From positions 124,001 to 188,000 of the forward strand of contig JAIWZP010000001.1 of assembly GCA_025201375.1 (NCBI GenBank): a stretch of DNA of 64,000 nucleotides. Reading direction: 5' to 3'. Numbering within the stretch: position 1 is the stretch's first letter; each line of letters begins with the position of its first letter. The translations under genes were made by a program, and so were the position numbers. Positions 37,244 to 48,574 of the stretch are shown here, piece after piece. The notes under the pieces were generated by a model that made no database searches, had not been told where the DNA came from, and saw only the letters and a list, made by a program, of their open reading frames with translations. The DNA is from Gongronella butleri. Taxonomy: Eukaryota > Mucoromycota > Mucoromycetes > Mucorales > Cunninghamellaceae.

Positions 37244-37839
37244 CCATTTTTCGCGCGCCGTTCGTCATGCCGCGTCATGCAGCATAATCGACACCGTGGA
37301 AAAATACTCAAGGCTGTGCGCCACAGCGCGTCACGTTCACCAATCACGAAAAATCACACACAAATGCCATTGCTTGCCGCCTTTGGCAATCCACATCATC
37401 CAGGCCATTGCAGAGTCCTTGTTCATCGGAGGCGCTTGCTCACTTTGAGCTAAACAGGCCGGATTCTCGTGTATCATAGGAGACTTTTTTTTTTGTTTTT
37501 TTTTTCTGCATCTTGGCCACCACACGTCGCTGTTTTTATATACAATTATCATGGATGAAAATGCAATCATTTTTGTCGCCATGCTGCATAAAAACAAAGG
37601 TAATTGATTATGCCGTTTCCCAGTATTTACCCCTTGGCGCTGTTTTTATTGTATTTTGACTGTTTTTCGATGGAGACGCAGTCCACGGAGAAATCGATTC
37701 CCTCGGCATGAACTCCCATCATTTCTCGTTTACAAGTGAGCTCACCCGCAGTACATTAAGATCGCTAGATGGCGCGCTATGACAAGTTTCCAAAACCACC
37801 GATTTTTAAAGGAGTGGAGTCGAGAAATTTAGGACGTCA
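37244..37839. other. Intergenic
   Basis: No gene recognised. A T-rich tract lies at 37486-37505. Confidence 0.4.
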
Positions 37840-38750
37840 GGTCGCCGCGATATTCAACCACGTGGTAAACACGCCTAATGAACGGATACAAATGATAAAA
37901 AAACAGGAGTCCATAGCTGGGTTTCGCGCAAGTAGCGAAATGCTGCGATTTTTCACCCAAGTACATTTCGACGAAAAATGCCTGTTTCTCCGACAAACGC
38001 ACATCATCAGAGAGAGAATGGCTCGACGCATACGATGGTGCCGATGATCACTAACAAAAAAAAGTGATTTTTTGTCATTTTTGACGCGGTTTCAAAATCA
38101 TAGGGCTTCTTTGACGCGCGTTAAAACCGCGTCAGACGTCGAGGTAGACGCGCCTGTTTCTAATCGTATTCATGCTGCTGGATACTTTCTTGTTGATGGA
38201 CGCGTCAGTGTGCCGTAAAAGACGCGTTTCTCCTTTGCGATTAGTATTCCAAGTTTCATCATAAAATAGGGCATTGCTCGTCAATGAGAAGATGGATCGC
38301 ATTCTTTTTTCGCAATTTCCGTGATTTCTCCACTCTCTTTCCCTGGTGTGTAAGTTTTGTGCAATTCCGGAGATCCATTTTTTCATTTGGTCTGTGGACG
38401 TCCCGGCACGACGAAATCTTGATTTGCGTGTCGCGCGCTCCCAAGGAATTGTGGTCGCCGAAAGTCGCGTCCCACTCAGCCTTTTTACTGGCCGCTTCCC
38501 ATTGTGATGCATTTCGAGATATTCTAAGTGCCTGGTTTGGTGAGTGGCAATATGATTTGCTTTTAAAACCAGTCGCGCATAATGCTTCTCTCAATAAACT
38601 TGTTAAAGCGGTCCCAAATTTGAATCAGGTGATGCTAGAGACAAATCGACGACAATACCAAACTATCCCGGTGATCGGCCGGCGTAAAACCATGACAGGC
38701 ATCAAGAAATCACGGTAAAACGAGCCTTTGTTGGCCAAGTCGCCGAGATC
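37840..38750 (+). repeat. Dispersed repeat family 2, long copy (38 kb)
   Basis: About 0.8-0.9 kb matches the reverse complement of 52100-53060 in long blocks, including GACGCGCGTTAAAACCGCGT, the sequence around CGACGAAATCTTGATTTGCG and CCAAATTTGAATCA. An open frame 38284-38718 has peptide blocks shared with the 52 kb copy. No known transposase domain was recognised. Confidence 0.75.
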
Positions 38751-39202
38751 ACAACAAAATAATGTCGGATAACAAGCACTCTTGACCGCGCCATCTCACT
38801 GATCCATTTGAACCCTGATGCGCTTTGATTGTCTCTCTCCTCGCCGAAAAAATGGCTTCTCTAGAACGTCCAGCGCGCTAAATTGTTAATTCTTAAGATC
38901 CAACTAATCAATTGGCGTGATGTTTTGTCGCACTGTGTGATTCCATGGTCACGCTGCATGCCTCCAATGTTTTTAATCATCGCGAGGCATCCAATTCTTT
39001 GCAATTGCCTATAAACTACAAAATCCAATGCAATACCTTTTTTTTGACGCCTTGCGCCATTGTGGGCGCAAATATGACAGTAAAAGAACAACCAGATGCG
39101 ATGCACGTGTGCTGGGTTTGAAAAAAGTCGAAATCCATGGACAAAAAAGTAGCAACGAGCGCGTTTTCCCTTTTTTTTCTTTCACACGACCCACTTTCCG
39201 TT
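38751..39202. other. Intergenic, EBP promoter side
   Basis: Nothing beyond repeat debris at the left edge (see 33515-35219). No TATA box that I can defend. Confidence 0.35.
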
Positions 39203-40102
39203 ATGTTTATCGACCCCGCGCTTATTGACCAAGTGACCATCAACAGTCTGCTTGCTGTTGTGGCGATTCTCGTTGTCTCACTCCTGGCGTCGCGTGCGCT
39301 GCTGCCGTCTGCTGCCACACGCACTGACCACGCGTCGTTTGTTTGGTTTACCTTTGACGCCCTGATCCACGCTATTTTTGAGGGCTCTTTTGTCTATAAC
39401 AGCACATTTGGACGCACAGTCAATAGTGGCAAAAACATGTTTGCCTTGCTGTGTAAGCGTTTGCCCGAAAAAAAAAAAACACGAAAAATACAGCCTTTGT
39501 GCTCCTTTTTCCTTTTGCTGACCCTACCCCCCTTTTTTTTCTGTCTCTTTTTGGTGATTTCAGGGCAAGAGTATGCCAAGGCTGACGAGCGCTGGGGCAC
39601 CGCGGATCCCACGATCGTGTCCATCGAGATTATGACTGTTTTCGTCGACACCGCGATTTGCCTGCTTGTTTTGCGCCAATTGATCAAGAACGACCCCTCG
39701 CGACACTTTTGGATCGTCGTCGTCAGTCTCATCGAAATCGTTGGCGGCTGGATGACTTTTGCCCCCGAGGTAAATAAAAAAAATGAAAAAAACGACGCGT
39801 TGCTAAAAAAAATGAATGGCGATTGATCTGCTTCTTTTTTTTTTTTTTTTTGCTTTTGTAGTGGCTTACGGGCTCCCCGTACCTGAACACGCACGTCTGG
39901 CTGTGGAATTACGTGTACCTCTGGGTAAGTTGAGCACGCGACGCGTCAAAAGCTGGCAAATGACGCTGATCTCTGAAAATTGCACCTTTTGTTCGGTTTC
40001 TAGTTCTTCAATGGCCTGTGGGTGGTGATTCCTGTTGCCTTGATTGCCGATTCATACAAGCAGATTATGCAGGGTCTCCATGCCAAGAGCAAAACAGCCT
40101 AA
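39203..40102 (+). CDS. EBP: Sterol delta8-delta7 isomerase, EBP type (EXPERA domain)
   Basis: A 205-residue protein from four exons: 39203-39452, 39564-39769, 39862-39924 and 40004-40102. It matches emopamil-binding protein, an ER membrane enzyme that shifts the sterol B-ring double bond from C8 to C7. Visible: a first membrane helix (TINSLLAVVAILVVSLLASR), the FDALIHAIFEGSFV helix with the catalytic His/Glu pattern, the loop WQEYAKADERWGTADPTIV, helices around VSIEIMTVFVDTAICLLVL and VVSLIEIVGGW, and the C-terminal WLWNYVYLWFFNGLWVVIP. Most ascomycete yeasts use the unrelated ERG2 for this step, so an EBP-type enzyme here is notable but not unique among fungi. The tail HAKSKTA is a possible ER-retention end. 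Confidence 0.92.
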
Positions 40103-40356
40103 ATGACTCGATTTTCCAGCATTTCCCCAGGTTTTCCCCAACTTTTTTTTTTTCCATTCCCAAGAAATTCAGGTGCCCAATGACACCTTTCTGTCTCTCT
40201 GTCTCTCCCCGTCTGTTCTTTGTAGTATCTTGAATATAAAAAAGCCAATTGAATCATGCGAAAAGTGAGAGACCTTTATTAAAAAGAGGAATATGGATGA
40301 AATTATACAAATTAAGAGGTACAAAAAGCAATGGAGGTGTTTTGTCGGGGTGTTAC
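40103..40356. other. Convergent intergenic spacer, EBP and OSCA genes
   Basis: Shared 3' flank. T-rich after the EBP stop; short A-rich stretch (ATATAAAAAAG near 40237). No gene. Confidence 0.4.
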
Positions 40357-43300
40357 TCAAGGCGCGTGATACGCGTCTCGATGAACGGGCAGGTGATCCA
40401 GCTCAATTGCGTCCAAGTTATTAGAATGTTGATGCTGCGTTTGCGCCTGATGGTCTGAATAGCCGCTGGCGGACAGTTGGCTGTTGCTGTCGTCGTCCAA
40501 CATCATCAGGGGGCGTGTCGCCGCATATGGGTCGTGTGGCGTGGACGATGGGTGCGAGAGGGACGCATTGCGCTGTGGCGCAATAAAACCAAAGACGCTT
40601 CTGCGTTGTTGCTGCGGCGTGTATGTGTTTGGTGGTGGTGTCGCCACGTGGAGCGCGTCAAAGTGCGGATCGTGGCCAGCCGACAGCCCGCTATCAATAT
40701 TCGTCGCAATCTCCTGGTCCTTGGCATTGCCGTCGTCGTCTTGCTCGAATTTATAATAGCCAGCAAGGCCCTCGGTGCAGTCGTCATTCTCCAATTCGTC
40801 TTCACGGATGCTCTGGAACGGAAGACCTCGACCGCCAGGCATCTGCAGCATGGACACGTGCCGCACGCTCTTTTGACGTGTCAATTTGCTCGTCATCACC
40901 TTTTGCTGGGTCTGGCTGCTCGTGCCATATACCGCAGGAAGAAGATGGCGCACCTAAACAATGATGAAACGCGTCGCATGAGTCAATTGACACGCACTTA
41001 TTACTTTTTTTTGCTTGTTTTTACCTTGTCATGAACCATTGGCACGGGCAACTCGGAAAAAAAGACAGGATCGCCATACCGCTGCTGAATCTTGGGTGCA
41101 GCGGGCTGCCAGAGCGCAGGCAAGCTTGTCGCGCCTTCAAAATGCGGATCCTGGTACTCGGGCTGCGATGGATACCTTGAGCCAACGTGCAATTCGTCCA
41201 CATTCGACTGGTTTGGCGAATCGCGCGATTGGATGTAGTACACATGAGGGTCTAGCTTGCGCAGGCAGTACATTTTGAACAGCACGGTGATGATGGGCAA
41301 CGGCACACACACGTAGGCTGGTAGCTCGGCCGATTTGAGCTTGAGAATGCCAATCATGACGACCTGAAACAAGAGCACAGACACAATCAAGCGATTGAAC
41401 AAGATACGCCACATCTGGCCACCCGTCTCGGTGCGTGTCACAAACACGTACCTAGACAAAGAAAAACAGGACGGTCATTCACCATCCAAAAAGAAAAAAA
41501 AGGGGGGAAGCGTGCATTGGTCTTACATTAAAAGATACTTGAACACAATTGTGGCCAGAATAAAGTAGATCAGTGTGAATGGCAGCACCAGCGGCGAGAT
41601 GACAGAGTAAATCAGACCGACCGTGAAGAAAAAAATGAGCAGATTGAAAAAGATCGGGTAGTCAAATTGCGACGGACGCGTCAATTCTTGATTAAAATCG
41701 TAAAAAGACGCGTCAATTCAAGCTCATTGTCCTCAGATCACGTGTCACTCTTTTTTTTACCTTGCAATTGCCTCGGACTGGGATTCATGAGCCATTTTCT
41801 AAATCAAGAAACGAATGTAAACTCTTGAAAAGAAGCGATTTTCGACGTTTCATTGTAAAACGCGCGTCCAATGGGCTTTTTTGATGTCTTACGTCAGCGT
41901 GATGGAGATTAGAACAAAGAGTTGCGCAAGATCAATGATCACACCAAGACTCTTGAGGGTCACATAGCTGAGCCAATAAGTCGAAACGTCTAAATATCCA
42001 AAAAAAAAAAAAAAAAAAAGAAAAGAAAAAAGGTGAGACGGCATATGACGTGATCATCGCTTTTTTTTTTTTTACCATTGAGATTCTTGGCCACTTGCGC
42101 CAGGTTCGAGCCCATGGACTCGAAAAATTGGGCCGGTGTCAAGGAATCTGAGCCCTGGGCGGCGGACTTGATCTGCGTGTACATTTGTATGAGCGTGGAC
42201 GCGATGGTGAAGACCAGCAGGATGTTGACAATGAAAAACGTGTATAGCTTGGCAAAGACCTGGCGGTCGAGGCTTGTTTCCGTGAGCGAGCCTTGGTGCT
42301 GCGAAAGGAGCCGCATGATGCGCGGCAAAATCAAGAAAAAGATGGCCATGACAATGGGCGTGAACCAGTAGCTGAGCAGCGCGATGAAACTCCGGTTCTG
42401 CTTGATGAACGCGTCGGAATTGGGGAACAGACGAATGAATTCCTTGACATTGGACGACGCAGATAAAAAGCTGGACGGAATGAACCAGAAAAAGACAAAC
42501 AGGTAGTAAATGACCGACACAACAAGTCGCTTGGAATTGCGCACGTGCTCATTGAGCGCCAAATTTGACCACAGAATGTCCTTTGGCTGCGGCGCAAGCT
42601 CGACACGCGGCTGCGCGCCCTTGATCAGACGTGACGGCAGTCTGAGTAGCGGAGATGACGACGACGACAGGTGTTTTGCCGTATCGTGCGCCCATTCCAC
42701 TTTGGCAAACGAGATCCACCCGTAATTAGTCGGCTTGTTCGAGTAGATGTGCATGCGCATCTCCTCAATGTCGCGCACAAGCACCTGAATCCGCTCGGTA
42801 TAGTGATCAATCGCGTCCACTTTGCGTCCACCGCAACACCACCAGCCTCCCAGTCGCACCAATGGCCGAGCGCGATTCTGGAGACCTTGGCCATCTGTCA
42901 AACAAACAAGGGCTCATGATGAGAAACGAGCCATTTTTTGTCGATTTTCTTGTTTTTTTTCCATATTTTTCTTTCTTTTTTTCTTCTCACCTCGCAGATA
43001 GGAAGAGAGGACGATTTCCAATTTGCGGACAAGCTGTTCATGCTCCTGGACGGCCTTGGCCAGTTTGTCATTGCGACGGCCAATGCAAATCTGCTCAAAT
43101 GGGTATTTGAGCCGCATGCTGCTGATCCACTCGGCAAGGCCCTCGTCGGATTGCATGGCGGATGGCACGTTGAAGATGATGAGCGTGCGCGCGTGCGCAG
43201 ACCGTTGGTATTCGTAGCTGTGGAAGTATTGCTGGCGGAACGCGACATAGCGATGATAATGGCGGAAGAGATGCCAATAGATGATGAGCGAAAACGACCA

Positions 43301-44035
43301 CGTGCCAATGCTGTGCACCCAAAACCAATTGAGATTCGCTTTGGATTTGACCAAATTGATGGTCGAAATGGATAAAAAATCGACACCCACCTCGGGTGGC
43401 CACGTCTATGTCCAAAAAACAGAGCGTCAATTGCGCCCTTTGCCCCTCTTTTTTCTTTCTTTCTTTCTTTTTTTTATTTACCCCCGTAAAGCGCGTGGCG
43501 ATGATATTGAGAGGCATGATCACGCACAAGCCAAAGCCGGTCATAATGAGCATGAGCTGGCGAAGCATGCGGATGAATTGGATGAATTGAACCGCGTCGT
43601 AGCCAATTTTCTCCAAAAGCACGTCGTCACTGGTCCGAATAATCACTTTACACCATGCAAACCAGCCTTTGCCAATGTCTGGCGGCCGCGTACTAGAGAA
43701 AAAAAACAAAAAAAGGTGAGCGGCCCTTTTATGCGCTGCGCGCCACAGCGACGCGTCTTTATTTTTTTACGTTTTGTTGGCATATTTGGACCGAGGTGCG
43801 TAGACCACTAGAAAAAAGAGACAGAAAAACAACAGTGAGCAATGTGTGAAAGAAGCCGCTGGTCTTTTGAGACCAAGCAGACCAGGCACTTGCTCGTGTT
43901 GTTTGGACGCAGCACACTAAACGCGAGTAAAACGGCTATAGCTATGCCGACGTTAATAGCCAGCTGCGTCCCCATGCCCTGCAGGGTAATGCTCGAGCCA
44001 GTCTGGTTCTGCACTATGTTGCTCAAGTCGGACAT
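40357..44035 (-). CDS. OSCA/CSC1/TMEM63-family cation channel (RSN1_7TM)
   Basis: A 980-residue polytopic membrane protein, related to hyperosmolality-gated calcium-permeable channels. Ten exons: 44035-43894, 43807-43771, 43692-43482, 43405-42991, 42894-42076, 41989-41893, 41798-41761, 41686-41527, 41451-41025 and 40953-40357. Landmarks in order: first helix (INVGIAIAVLLAFSVLRP), VYAPRSKYA, LSISTINL, the cytosolic RRM-like loop (ARTLIIFNVPSAM), WISFAKVEWAHDTAKHL, PKDILWSNLALNEHVR, then the 7TM core (FFWFIPSSFL, SYWFTPIVMAIFFLILP, QLFVLISITL, TKWLMNPSPRQLQELTRPSQ, YSVISPLVLPFTLIYF) and a long hydrophilic C-tail. The first intron needs a GC donor (ACGA|GCAAGT) to keep frame. An acceptor-like TTTTTTTAG before the ATG suggests a 5' UTR intron. 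Confidence 0.92.
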
Positions 44036-46309
44036 TCCGCTCAAGAAGGCAGCAGATCTAAAAAAAAAAAAAAAAAAAAGCAAAAAAAAAGAAAGACACA
44101 AAGAAAAAGAAAGAAAAAGAAATGAGTTGCCGATCAGAAATGAGGGGCGACCAGAATGAATTTGTACCTGCAATAGTTCAATCTCCGTTCATTTTCGTGT
44201 CACCCTTTGGCTGTCACGCTTTCTGACACAATGACCAACACCCGGGAAACAAAGAGAATTCGAAAAAAGAGAGCACCCGCCTTTTTTTTTTTTTAGCTGC
44301 TTCCTTTTTTGTATACCCAGGCCATTTCTGTCCTCGGGCAGGATAAAAGTGTACCAGGAATGCCAATGGCCTTTCCACAAACAGGATTTACACCCAAAGA
44401 GGATTTACATCAGTCAAAAGCATTCAAATGGGCCGTTCTGACACAACCATACGATGCTAAGCCGGTATTTCATCGAAAGCTACCGTCTTGATTTGCGCAT
44501 TTCAAGGTAAAGAACGGGCCAAAAGGCACAAGTTTGGAGAGGAGTCGTGTTTTTGTAAAATAGTCGTGGACAAAAACCAGGTTAAAGTGCCAAAAATTGG
44601 CAATAGACAAACGATAGCTGTCTGGTTGCAAAAAGTAAAAGGCAAAAGGATTACGAAAGAAAAGGACAAAAGAGGGCGAAACAAGCACATTTCAATTTTT
44701 ACGCACAAACTCACACAATCATAGACAAGCACGAAATTTCATGTACTGCGTGTTTACAAATGGAAATATAGGAAGCAGGCGTTCGTTTGCGAGCACCGTG
44801 GTGTCTCGGGGTGCGTAATTGGGCGAGCAATGCGTGTTTGAAATTTCACCGAAGAGCGCGACGATTTCTTGCAGAAAATCGATCCATTCCTCAGATCAGC
44901 CACAAACTTGGAGCGTCAGTGCGCCACAGAGGATGGTAACGGCGAGGCAAGTTTTAGGCAATTCTACTTTGTAGATCATGAGAAAATCCAGGTTTAATGA
45001 GCTGGCGACCTTGATTTCAAATGCGCATCGTTCGACGAGGGAGCGAGTGAGAATCGAACCCTTGACGTTTTCACGAAGAGAATCATCCAAAATGTCATGT
45101 GTGTGCATTGCGTGGTGCAGTGATTATGTACGATGCCGAGTATCGACGCGTCTAAAATTACCTTTAAAAGAACGCGGTTTTGACGCGTCGCCATTCTCGC
45201 GCAAATCGTGTTTTTTTTGTGATCACCGACATCCATGTGTGCGCATGGACCATATGCGCGAGATATATCTTTTTCAGGCCGCTAAAGGCACGTCGTTGAT
45301 TCTTGGCATTGGATTGAAAATGCAGTGTTTTTAGTGCTCTTTTGTTGATTTTCTTGCCGACCGTCATAATGATGGCCGGCGCTCCATGATAATAAATGAT
45401 GAGGCAAAGGAAGGTCTTGCTACCCTCCGAGTTTCGTGGCGATCCATCGTCATTTTCGATTTTCCGAAATTTGGCTAGGGGGTCATCCATGGATTTTGTC
45501 CATTTTTGATTTCGGCTGCTAGCTTGCCATCTAACGATCACAGTGCCGTAAGAGTGGGCTCAAATGAAAGCCTGTCGCGACCACTCCAGCACGGCGCGCG
45601 AACCAGCCAATAGGCTTTGAGGATGTGCTTAAAAAAAGCCAAACTTGCTGTTTTCGGCCTTTGTGTATTTTACTCTGGTCTATGCATGGTGCTGCAGTAT
45701 AAAACCAATATCATTCAAGAGCCGTGAGGCTTTATTATCACCGATAGGCGCACGGCAGCTCGATGTGCCTTGCTCTTCCTCGAGCAATTCGCGAATTGTC
45801 GAATAAAACCCCTGGCTTTGGCGTGGCTGTTTTTCAATCGCCGTTCATTTTCGTATCACCATCCGCTTGAACGCAAGAAATGAATGAAAGCTACCCCCTG
45901 GCCGTTTTTTTTTCAGGCGGCGGCGAGCTGTGCGCCCCTTTTTTTCCATTTTGTCTCCTTTTTTTCTGTTTCCTCGTTCATCCACGTTTGTCACACGTCT
46001 CTTTTGCAAGGCAAGGTGCGCCACAACTGCGGCGGGCACTGACTCATTGACGACTGTTTGACTCATGCAAACCCGACTGCGGTCCCCAGCCCTGGTAGTG
46101 TTTTTGTGCGACAGAATGGGCTTTTTTTGCCATGCGCCACCCAATGCAGAAGCTTGGATTCTGCTTGGCTCTTTGTGCGACAAGGAAAGTCCATGGCGCA
46201 AGGCTCAAAGTGAGTATAAATGGGCGGGTGAGAAAAGACAATGGCCTGATTTTCTTTTCAATTGTTCCCCAGTTTCCTTTTTTTTATTTTTTTTTCTCCC
46301 AAAAAAATC
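44036..46309. other. Gene-poor intergenic region
   Basis: No gene supported in about 2.3 kb. 45130-45260 holds a short minus-orientation piece of repeat family 2 (GTGATCACCGACATCCATGT, cf. 52770). The rest is unique-looking, with short ORFs only. A probable promoter of the next gene lies at its right edge. Confidence 0.45.
46215..46220 (+). promoter_or_regulatory. TATA box of the DUF2828 gene
   Basis: TATAAA (in GTGAGTATAAATGG), 90 nt upstream of the ATG at 46310. Confidence 0.5.
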
Positions 46310-48547
46310 ATGTCCTTTGAGACTTTTCCTGCCTCGCTGCCCTTCATTGCTTCTTTGCATGATCAGGCACAGCTGGATGCCGACATTGATGTGTTGTCAG
46401 CCAAGGTTACCCAGGGCACGATGAAATCCCAGTCCAAGCAAGTGCAAAAAGTGGAAACGCAGGCATTCATGGCGGCATTGGAGCAAATCAGCAACCTGAC
46501 GTTGACGGAGAATGGCGCGGTGGCTCTTTCGACGACGGGGCACCCTTGTGTCGATTTGTACGCGACAATGACCACGGGCAAGGCCGATACCGACATGCTT
46601 GAAGCTGCGTACCGCCACGACGCGCTGACGACGCTCAAGCTGCTGTTCCACTGCCGCTCCATCCACAGCGGCAAACGCAACAAATTCACATTTTACTCGG
46701 GCTTCTTTTGGCTGCTCAAGCACCATCCAAAGACAGCACTCAAGAATCTGGAGGTGCTGGTCAAGGGCACGATCCCCAATCGCCCGGTGACGGATGACGA
46801 CGCGCTCGAGGCCGATGGATGGGATAATCTGATGGATATCGACGCGCCTGAAAAGCAAGACACGCCCAAAAAGACGTTGCATTATATGTCGCATGGTTAT
46901 TGGAAGGATCTGCTCCATCTATTGTCAGCCTATTGCTTGCGCGAGGCCTTTGAAGACCGCTATTCGTGCATGAATCACCCTCGACAGATCAAAGACAAGC
47001 TTGTTCGCAATGCGCGCAATCGCCGCCGCCGACGCAATCGCCTGCAACGCCAAAAAATGGCCCGACGCTACGGAATTACGGGCGACAACTATGCGCACGA
47101 CGTTGAGGAGCAGGTGAAGAACAACGAGGCCAAGGAAGTCGCCAAATGGGAGCGGTACAGCAAGCGTCAAGACCGCCGCGATCGTGTCGTCCAATTGCTC
47201 GAAAAGGATCTTTTGTACCGATGTCTGCATATGACGGTGGCAAGACTGTTTGCCGATCAGCTTGAAAAAGACCTGATTATTGCCAAGGAGGAGAAATTGC
47301 GCAAGAGCAGCGCCATCACACTCGCCAACAAGCTCAGCTTTGCCGCAAAGTGGGCTCCGTCGCTCGCGTCTGCCCATGACAAGTATTCGTTGATTGCCAC
47401 ATCCATTGCCGAGCGTCTGTTCATCAAGGACGTCCAATTGGCAAAAGACGCGTCGCGACGCGCCCATCGTCTCAATGACGCGCGTGAATTGTACCGCCGA
47501 CGCGTCATCAGCCCCTTGCGCAAGTTTTTGGACGTTCCCGAGCGCAAAATGTCGCAAGGCCAGTGGAACAAGATCGATTTTGGCCGCGTGCCTGCCATCA
47601 GCCACATGCGCAATGCCGAGCACTTTATCAAGTACGCCAAACCCGAATACACCGACTTCATGCTCAAAGTCCAGCAAGGTCGCGCCAAGGTCGCCGGTGC
47701 CACGCTCGGCCCGCACGAATTTGTCGAACGCGTTTTTAATTTGGGTGGTAAAAATGTTGACCTTGATCGCATGCTCATCAATGGCCAATGGTCATCGTAC
47801 ATTTCCGCCTTGAAGGATGCCGCGGGCCCCGACAATTTGCTGCACAATTCGCTCGCCGTGTGCGACGTGTCTGGATCGATGAAATACACCGAGGATCCCA
47901 AGATTATTCCATTGCACGCGGCCATTGGCTTGTCGCTCACCTTGATGAACCTTGCCGCGCCGCCTTTTAATGGCAAATTCATCACATTCTCAAAGGATCC
48001 TCGCGTCGTGTCCGTGGACGTGACGCAGCCGTTTTCCCAGCAAGTGCGCGATGTGCGCAAATCGCCCATCGGCTACTCGACTGATTTGTTCGCCGTGTTT
48101 GTCCGCCTGCTTCTGCCCATGGCCGTCAAGCACAAGCTCAAGCAAGAAGACATGGTCAAGCGCCTCTTTGTGTTCACCGACATGCAATTCGACGACAATC
48201 GCAAGTGCGGCAAGTACGCTGACGAATTCAACACGCTTTGGGACGACGTCATCAAGGCCTATAGCGTCTATGGCTATGAACCGCCCGAGGTCGTCTGGTG
48301 GAACTTGGCCGTGCGCAAGACAACCTTTGCAGCGCAAGCCGCACATGATACCCCCGGCATGGCCACCATTGCAGGCTGCTCGCCCAACATGTTCAAGACA
48401 TTTATGCAAGGCAACGACATGGCATCCACTGGAGACAAGTCGCAAAAGGACAACAAACAAGAACCCGCCGATCAAATGACCCCTGAACAAGTCATGAACA
48501 AGGATCTCTCCAACGTCAGCTTCTCTGAGCTTCGTGTCTATGATTAA
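46310..48547 (+). CDS. DUF2828 protein with C-terminal VWA-like domain (intronless)
   Basis: A single exon encodes 745 residues, unlike the split genes around it. The N-terminal two-thirds match the DUF2828 family: HPCVDLYATMT, then DALTTLKLLFHCRSIHSGK and the block FYSGFFWLLKHHPKTALKNL. A basic helical insert with RNARNRRRRRNRLQRQK follows. The C-terminal third is VWA/TROVE-like with a MIDAS start (LAVCDVSGSM), FITFSKDPRVVSV and LFVFTDMQFDDN. DUF2828 proteins occur in fungi, plants and giant viruses. Molecular function is unknown; relatives with TROVE/VWA folds bind RNA. The start at 46310 is the ATG that follows the A-rich leader. An in-frame upstream extension exists but is Phe/Pro-rich leader sequence. 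The lack of introns could reflect retrocopying or transfer. Confidence 0.9.
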   Translation: MSFETFPASLPFIASLHDQAQLDADIDVLSAKVTQGTMKSQSKQVQKVETQAFMAALEQISNLTLTENGAVALSTTGHPCVDLYATMTTGKADTDMLEAAYRHDALTTLKLLFHCRSIHSGKRNKFTFYSGFFWLLKHHPKTALKNLEVLVKGTIPNRPVTDDDALEADGWDNLMDIDAPEKQDTPKKTLHYMSHGYWKDLLHLLSAYCLREAFEDRYSCMNHPRQIKDKLVRNARNRRRRRNRLQRQKMARRYGITGDNYAHDVEEQVKNNEAKEVAKWERYSKRQDRRDRVVQLLEKDLLYRCLHMTVARLFADQLEKDLIIAKEEKLRKSSAITLANKLSFAAKWAPSLASAHDKYSLIATSIAERLFIKDVQLAKDASRRAHRLNDARELYRRRVISPLRKFLDVPERKMSQGQWNKIDFGRVPAISHMRNAEHFIKYAKPEYTDFMLKVQQGRAKVAGATLGPHEFVERVFNLGGKNVDLDRMLINGQWSSYISALKDAAGPDNLLHNSLAVCDVSGSMKYTEDPKIIPLHAAIGLSLTLMNLAAPPFNGKFITFSKDPRVVSVDVTQPFSQQVRDVRKSPIGYSTDLFAVFVRLLLPMAVKHKLKQEDMVKRLFVFTDMQFDDNRKCGKYADEFNTLWDDVIKAYSVYGYEPPEVVWWNLAVRKTTFAAQAAHDTPGMATIAGCSPNMFKTFMQGNDMASTGDKSQKDNKQEPADQMTPEQVMNKDLSNVSFSELRVYD

Positions 48548-48568
48548 ATACGCGTCTTTAGTTTGAAT

Positions 48569-48574
48569 AATAAA
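48569..48574 (+). terminator. poly(A) signal of the DUF2828 gene
   Basis: AATAAA (in GAATAATAAAAATAAT) about 20 nt after the stop. Confidence 0.5.

Noticed and set aside
45030..45110. tRNA gene on the minus strand (GGTTCGATTC T-loop-like sequence)
   Set aside because: The T stem does not pair and no acceptor, D or anticodon arms can be drawn.
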